Assembly (NCBI GenBank): GCA_941918925.1 | Contig: OW799237.1 | Location: forward strand, 91,175,015 to 91,239,014 | Direction of reading: 5' to 3' | From: Phyto melanocephala | Lineage: Eukaryota; Arthropoda; Insecta; Diptera; Rhinophoridae | Length of the DNA: 64,000 nt | Part shown: positions 58,860 to 64,000 of the stretch, in pieces | Numbering within the stretch: the stretch's first letter is position 1 | Layout: every line of letters starts with the position of its first letter | Program-made: the position numbers and the translations under genes | Notes under the pieces: model-generated | Told to the model about the DNA's origin: nothing | What the model saw: the letters and a program-made list of their open reading frames with translations, nothing else | Databases searched by the model: none

Positions 58860-59275
58860 AAAATTTAAAAAAAAATGTTTGGCTGAGCTGGGATTTGATG
58901 CCACGTTTACCCTGACCAGTATACCACGTTTGTAGGTATGTGTTGTATGTTTTTGTTGTAAAAAAAACGAGGTGGTCGTGGTGTTTTCCTCATATCTCAG
59001 TTGTTAATTCACCGATTTTTCTGATTTTCAATACCAATCTGCTCCCGAATATTTCTAATATTTTAATACCTCACGAGGGTCCAAGCGATGTTAGGTGGCT
59101 TCTAAAAGTTAATTTCAACACACACGAGGACAGACGGATCATCAATCAATCCTCTATTCATAAGCTTTCAGAAAATATATACTTTCTGGGGTCGGAAATA
59201 ATAATTGTAGAAATTACACACGGAATGACAAACCTGTATATACTCTTTTTCACTTTTGTGTGACGGGTATAAAAA
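58860..59275 (-). mobile_element. GTCY-type repeat, copy 4
   Basis: On the minus strand it follows copy 1 (23261-23700) closely: GTGAAAAAGAGTATATACAG, ATTTCCGACCCCAGAAAGTA, GAAATATTCGGGAGCAGAT and CACGACCACCTCG. It includes the tRNA-like block ACTGGTCAGGGTAAACGTGG then CATCAAATCCCAGC. The GTCY tract is shortened to GATCCGTCTGTCC, and the 3' hairpin end is absent. Confidence 0.65.
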
Positions 59276-60089
59276 TGAACGTTTTAAAAAAACCGACCTC
59301 AGCACAACTACAGCTTTTTTATTATTTTCTCTGGAAAAAAATTATAGTCGGCATGTATGGGCTGCCAGGAGTGCCGGTTTTGAAAAACTATTTTTTTATA
59401 CTTTTCCTTTTTGAAATCGATTTTTTAATTTGTCAGTTTTAGAATTATTGGAGAAACCAGATTTTATTCCATGAATTTTTAGACAATATTGAATAATTTC
59501 GTTTGCTTGAATACATATGTATGTCCTTGTCCATATAAACAACCTTTATATTAAACTTCTTTAAACTCTCTTAAAAAATTTCCTACATCACCAACACACT
59601 CGAGTATTAAGCAACTTTTCCTTAAAGTGCGTGCAAAGTGTATTTTGTTTTTATACCCCATAAATTTAATATTTTCTAAAAGTTAATGAATATTGGAGTC
59701 GATTATGCAATGTCCGTATATTGGTTAAATACCTTACATGTTGCACAGACCTGTATTTAGTATTAATATTTTGGAAATATTTGGGAATTAAATAAATAAA
59801 TTAATTTTTGGACAAATCGGTCACTAATCGGCAAAGTTATTTTGTAAAAAATTTATATATTTTTTTATATATATCAGCACACTACTGATTAATTCACCAG
59901 GGCACTAATCGGTAAAGTTACAGACAAAAATTATTTAGAAACTTATCTTCTTCTTTTTGATATATCAAGTTACTTTAGCTCGTAAATTATTATAAGACAC
60001 GCTAGTGACACTCAATTGCAAGCCGTAGCCTCGACAATAATTTTTGAGAAAAACTTACAAATCGATTAGAGATATAAGCACCAAAATAA
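59276..60089. other. AT-rich stretch with a partial GTCY-type repeat
   Basis: At 59650-59860 on the plus strand a short degenerate copy 5 (TATACCCCATAAATTTAATA, AATATTGGAGTCGATTA) is seen, followed by two diverged ACTAATCGG(C/T)AAAGTTA units. Nothing else is seen. Confidence 0.45.
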
Positions 60090-60479
60090 AACTACTCCAC
60101 GAAAAGCCCCCCAATGAAAAAACGCCCAAACGAGAAATTAAATATTCTCAAAATTTTTTTCATACATTTTTGGGTGTTATTTCATACGAAATAACTCCCA
60201 ATTTTTTTCGGCCGTTTTTAATTTTTTTTTTTGAAATTATTTCATTTCTCATTTGGGGTTTTCAAATTATGAAATTATCTCCAATGAAATAACACCCAAA
60301 AAATTTTTAAAATTCGGGGTTTGTTTCATAGTGTGTATAATTTGGGTGTTTCTTTATTTTGTATTCGGGGGTTATTTCATTTTTAAAGTTGTTGGTTTTT
60401 TTTTTGCTTGTAAATTATATATAAATAGGCCTTTTACAAGAAAACTTTTAGCCTGTGAATATATTACAATATCTTTCGA

Positions 60480-60764
60480 ATGTTTACAGATATTTCCATA
60501 TTGACGAATAGAAAATCAACAAAATGCTACGAGCATTTTTTCAAATACATAAATGCTAATGTTCTGGATTTGGATGGTGCGACCTTCGTGATAGACTACG
60601 AAAATAGTCTACGGACGGCAGTAATGATTGTTTTCCCTAAATCAAAAGTAATCGGTTGTTGGTTCCACTTCTGCCAAGCAGTGAAGAGGTACATAATAAC
60701 AAAGTGTAACCAACTGGCAGCATTTGTACATACAACGTATATTTTCTCCATCTTGATTTCATGA
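60480..60764 (+). pseudogene. MULE transposase domain fragment
   Basis: A short frame encodes ISILTNRKSTKCYEHFFKYI, then TFVIDYENSLRTAVMIVFPK and VIGCWFHFCQAVKRYI. This is the conserved core of the MULE transposase domain, with the DYE acidic pair and the C-W-F-H-F motif. About 90 codons remain, while the full protein would have several hundred. A pyrimidine tract and AG precede it at 60489, so an intron boundary is possible. The FLYWCH/zinc N-terminus is not seen. A further frame at 60886-61320 (ILPHISITENDRLLYNIV...) may be the downstream part but has no clear motif. Confidence 0.65.
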
Positions 60765-60885
60765 GCAACCATTTTGTTTTTTTTACCATTCCTTACGTAT
60801 AATGTATTAAGTTTATTATTTATGTATGTATTATTTATGTACATGAAAATAATTTTTTGGTAGTTGGGTTTCAAAAATAAATATA

Positions 60886-61320
60886 TTGGAAATATTGAAC
60901 AATTTTTTCTCCATACTTCCTCACATCTCCATTACAGAAAATGACCGCCTTCTTTACAACATTGTAACTATAATAACGTCTCCCATGAGTTCAATTTTCA
61001 AGCCATTCGAAAGTTTTAGGATAGCTCATTGGTGGCTGATCTGCAATAGCTTTCATCGTATAAGGGAAAATAACTACATTGGATTAAGTCCATTTACAAA
61101 ACCAAAACTAGTCACTATTAAACGAGCTTTGTATGTTCCTTCACCAAAAAAAAAATTGATTATGAATGCTGGAACACTTTCGAAGTTGCTATATCCTTAT
61201 TATGAAGAAGACGGGCCTGCGGGCCTCCACACGATTAATTTCAATTCAATTTTGCTGTTGGTCCATATTGACTTCATAAAATCCTTAGTGAAACTGATTT
61301 TGTATGAATTTCGTGCATAA
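60886..61320 (+). CDS. Unrecognised 144-codon frame inside MULE
   Basis: An open frame follows a pyrimidine-rich tract ending TTACAG at 60938, so the real exon may begin after that AG. It contains FKPFESFRIAHWWLICNSFH and ALYVPSPKKKLIMNAGTLSK. Its place directly downstream of the MULE core suggests it is the C-terminal part of the same transposase, but I recognise no family motif. The size and codon content are better than for background frames nearby. It could equally be chance or captured sequence. Confidence 0.35.
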   Translation: MEILNNFFSILPHISITENDRLLYNIVTIITSPMSSIFKPFESFRIAHWWLICNSFHRIRENNYIGLSPFTKPKLVTIKRALYVPSPKKKLIMNAGTLSKLLYPYYEEDGPAGLHTINFNSILLLVHIDFIKSLVKLILYEFRA

Positions 61321-61445
61321 TTTAATTTCTTTCCTGATGGTGTTTATTTCATTTTCATCATTTGGAGTTATTTCATATGAAATATCGGGGGTTGTTTCGT
61401 TTTCGCTTTCAGGTTTATTTCATTTATTTTTTGACATCATGCCTA

Positions 61446-63466
61446 AGTGGTGACATATTTCTTTTTGCTTTTAGTGTGACAATACCTTTGCTACTTTTTA
61501 ATAGTTTTATTTTGATTGTAATTATTTTAATGTTTTTCTCATTTTTATCGATTTTCCCAAGCTCGTTTTGTACGTTTTTATGGGATAAATAAATTTTTAT
61601 CAGAAATCTAACTCACTTTATCTTATTCTACACCCTTTTAGGTACCAGAATCCACTCTTAAGTCCAAACCCGTGTTTCGACACACTAAATCCCTTTTCTC
61701 GGAGATGGTCACATATGGTGAAAAATCCTTATCATCTAACTATCTACCATTCCAAAGTAACTTCTGCTAGTTAGGTATTTCTTATCTATGATTTACCTTA
61801 TTTGCAAGGGTTAATTTTTCACATAGGTAGATAAAGTATTTTTTTACTTTAAAGTTCGAGATGCTGTAATGTTTACCTACTTAAAACAAAATACTTTGGA
61901 GTGTCCTCGCTCACCTTAAATTATGGCCACATAATTATAATCATAAACTTAAATATATGTAGAAGTATATACACACATACATGCTTAAACGATTAACAAA
62001 GCCTTCTTATCGAATTACTTAAGAATGGCTATTGACAAAAAAGGTGTTAGAGCCCTTAAAGCACATAAGAAAAGGCTGCCCATTCTTTGAGTTAAGATTT
62101 TAAATTTTGTTGTTAAATTCTAATTTTAAAAAACTTTCAGTTCAGTTACTTGATCTTAAGCAAATTCATCAAGTTATCTTAAAATTAATGAATTTAAATT
62201 TGACTATGCATATACATATTTATTAAAATTCTATGTTGTACAATATGTTTAAACTTTAAAATGTTTGAAAATCTTTAAAAAAAAATTTAAATACAAATTT
62301 AAACTCAACTACACCTAAAAGAAAGTTTTTCTTCTTATCTTTGCAAAACTTTTCGAAAGTAATAAGTCTCTCATTAAATTGTTACAAAAAATGTTTCAGT
62401 GGAAAGGGGTTGAATAAAAATATCTCAAAGTATTTCATATTGGGAATTTCAGTTTGTATGTGAACGGGAATTTTAACTGTGTGTGTAATGAGTTTGTATG
62501 CGACTTTCAACCACCCATTTTTCATGCAAGTCACAGTTGCTTTTGATTAAAAGAAAAATACTTTAAAGGGTTAGAATTTAAAGTTTTTTCCATCGTTCAT
62601 CGTTCAAAATGTGGGTGTTTGTTAACAACTGTTTTGCCGTGCCATAGAAGATAAGAATTGTATGAATTTTCATGGCAAATGAAGAAAATTCAAATATTGT
62701 TTCAATATATTCAATGTATGTATGTATGCTCACTGTAGATATTTATTTACAGTGTGGTAAATATCTAGAGTTATAGAATTTCGAATAAAGCAACAAAACA
62801 TATACATGAATCCTTAAAAAGCTTTTGTAATGCAGTTAAATTTTTCAGTCAGGCATAATTTAGCTGGTGAAAGGTCTGCTTCTTTTAATATTAAATAAAT
62901 ATTTAGAATTTATGTTTTTGTTTTGAATACAGTTTGATTTATACAGATCTAGTTCCTCTATTAATACTTATTTATCTAATGAAAGCTAACGGAATTAAAT
63001 TAAGATTCACGCCATATTGATATATCTTGAATGTTTGGGAAATTCCTTTCCGGAATATTGATATAACTATGAAGTAGAGAATTACGGGATAATATATGTA
63101 TACTCGTAGCTACTCTAACCACAAATCATGCGTATACAACATACATATATTTGCAATCGGACTCGACTTATTGACATGCAGCAATCGATTTATAAGACTA
63201 ACGGATTTCTGGGGACACAGACAGCATATAATTCTTAATGAACAAAGATGAGAATAATTGATATCTAACCTATTTCACAAAAGTAACACGAAACAAAATC
63301 TCAATAAAATATAAAAGCGTTAACTACACCTCCATGATGCCAGAGAAGGGAAAATAGAATGAAGTAATAAAAGTAAGAATTACCCAAAGCCTTGATTTTT
63401 GTACGGATCAATCAGAGTTCAGTGACCACACTGGAATGGATTTCTATGATATAAACTGAAACAGGG
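61446..63466. other. AT-rich non-coding stretch
   Basis: No gene or structured repeat is recognised. Confidence 0.4.
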
Positions 63467-63591
63467 GCCGAATAACGGCATTCGATATCGATCGAAAATG
63501 AGGGAATTCTTATTAGAATCCAAGACAAAATGTAAGAAAATCCTTTACGTTCGATTGAAATTTCGATATATATCGAATGCCTTAATTTGGC
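63467..63591. mobile_element. 125-bp palindromic element
   Basis: Imperfect inverted ends of about 35 bases share GGCATTCGATAT and ATCGAAA blocks. The interior is short. It is a MITE or MITE remnant. Confidence 0.6.
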
Positions 63592-63659
63592 AATAACAGA
63601 GGACATTAAATAGATAAAGAGGAATAATAACAAAGCTCGTACCATTTAGGACACCTTAT

Positions 63660-64000
63660 CAGTTATCAAGACGCTAATGAACAAAAAAGTTGAATCTCGG
63701 AATATTCTGCATTGCAAAAGTGAGATAAATTCGCATGCAAATTGTGAATGTCTAGAGATAATAGGGAAGAGGAAGCCCACACATTATTCAAAATGGGCTA
63801 ATGTCATCATCTTTAAAAATGCTAAATGCTTTTAGAGGTTAAAAAATAAACTTCTAGTTTGGGCGATGGAAGAACACATCAAGAAGTTGCAAAATACTGA
63901 TGTGGGTAAGGTGACGAACATACTATGGGATGACCCAAAAATTGAGACGTCGAAGGAGATTCTGAAACTGAGAAGGCCAATACTTTTAACATTAACTAGT
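63660..64000 (+). pseudogene. LINE ORF2 C-terminal fragment, copy 2, cut by window end
   Basis: Nucleotide-level homology to 26640-26860. The plus strand reads WAMEEHIKKLQNTDVGKVTN then ILWDDPKIETSKEILKLRRP, the segment between RNase H and the terminal zinc knuckle of jockey/R1-type LINEs. The element continues beyond 64000. Confidence 0.55.

Larger units (their letters stand above)
60090..61445 (+). mobile_element. Degenerate MULE (Mutator-like) element
   Basis: Both sides carry repeated, partly palindromic blocks based on TTATTTCATA(C/T)GAAATAACTCC and GGGTGTTATTTCAT (60160-60390 on the left, 61330-61430 on the right). They behave like long composite inverted termini. Between them lies a MULE transposase fragment. 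Exact ends and target duplication were not fixed. Confidence 0.6.

Noticed and set aside
1..64000. CRISPR arrays, bacterial operons, origins or terminators
   Set aside because: No regular direct repeats with spacers and no prokaryotic gene structure. The window is eukaryotic nuclear DNA.

Overview
The window looks like nuclear DNA of a higher fly (Diptera, probably Schizophora). It is very AT-rich, has many (TACA)n, (TATG)n and (CA)n microsatellites, and carries fly-type transposons: an errantivirus-like Ty3/gypsy element, DD41D mariners, hAT elements, mini-me/DINE-like repeats with GTCY microsatellites, Helitron-like termini, and LINE remnants ending in TAACC repeats. I found no convincing host protein-coding exon, rRNA or tRNA gene, so the window is best read as intergenic or deep intronic, transposon-rich sequence. 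Species is not assigned.

Layout. 0.8-1.9 kb: a TA-flanked MITE abutting a Helitron-like element. 2.6-3.2 kb: a MITE with a long internal hairpin. 4.1-4.9 kb: broken mariner A. 6.25-14.77 kb: a complete endogenous retrovirus-like element on the minus strand, 8,516 bp. It has 480-bp LTRs that read identical by eye, TTCA target duplications, a primer binding site, gag, pol (reached by a probable -1 frameshift), env and a polypurine tract. 16.1-19.2 kb: two hAT-like elements of one family in opposite orientation, with ACCGGTT subterminal repeats and 8-bp duplications. 22.3-24.9 kb: a nested stack, in which an old MITE is interrupted by a LINE and by mariner B, and mariner B is itself interrupted by a GTCY-type repeat. 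26.6-27.5 kb: a LINE remnant and a tRNA-derived SINE with a perfect 13-bp duplication. 32.4-34.2 kb: two GTCY-type repeats, one split by mariner C. 34.4-42.6 kb: several MITEs and foldback hairpins, a repeated ATACTTT motif cluster and mariner D. 43.1-44.3 kb: mariner E. 46.7-47.6 kb: an internally deleted mariner of another family (F). 50.3-51.8 kb: a hAT element with a decayed transposase tail. 55.6-57.8 kb: two elements with CCCAGCAAAA termini. 58.9-59.9 kb: more GTCY repeats. 60.1-61.4 kb: a degenerate MULE. 63.5-64 kb: a small palindromic element and a second copy of the 26.6-kb LINE.

The only element that appears intact and potentially functional is the errantivirus-like one. Its gag, pol and env frames are open and its cis signals are all in place, so it could supply packaging, reverse transcription, integration and perhaps envelope-mediated transfer. 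Everything else is decayed or non-autonomous. All coordinates come from reading the sequence. Family names rest on motif recognition, not on database searches.
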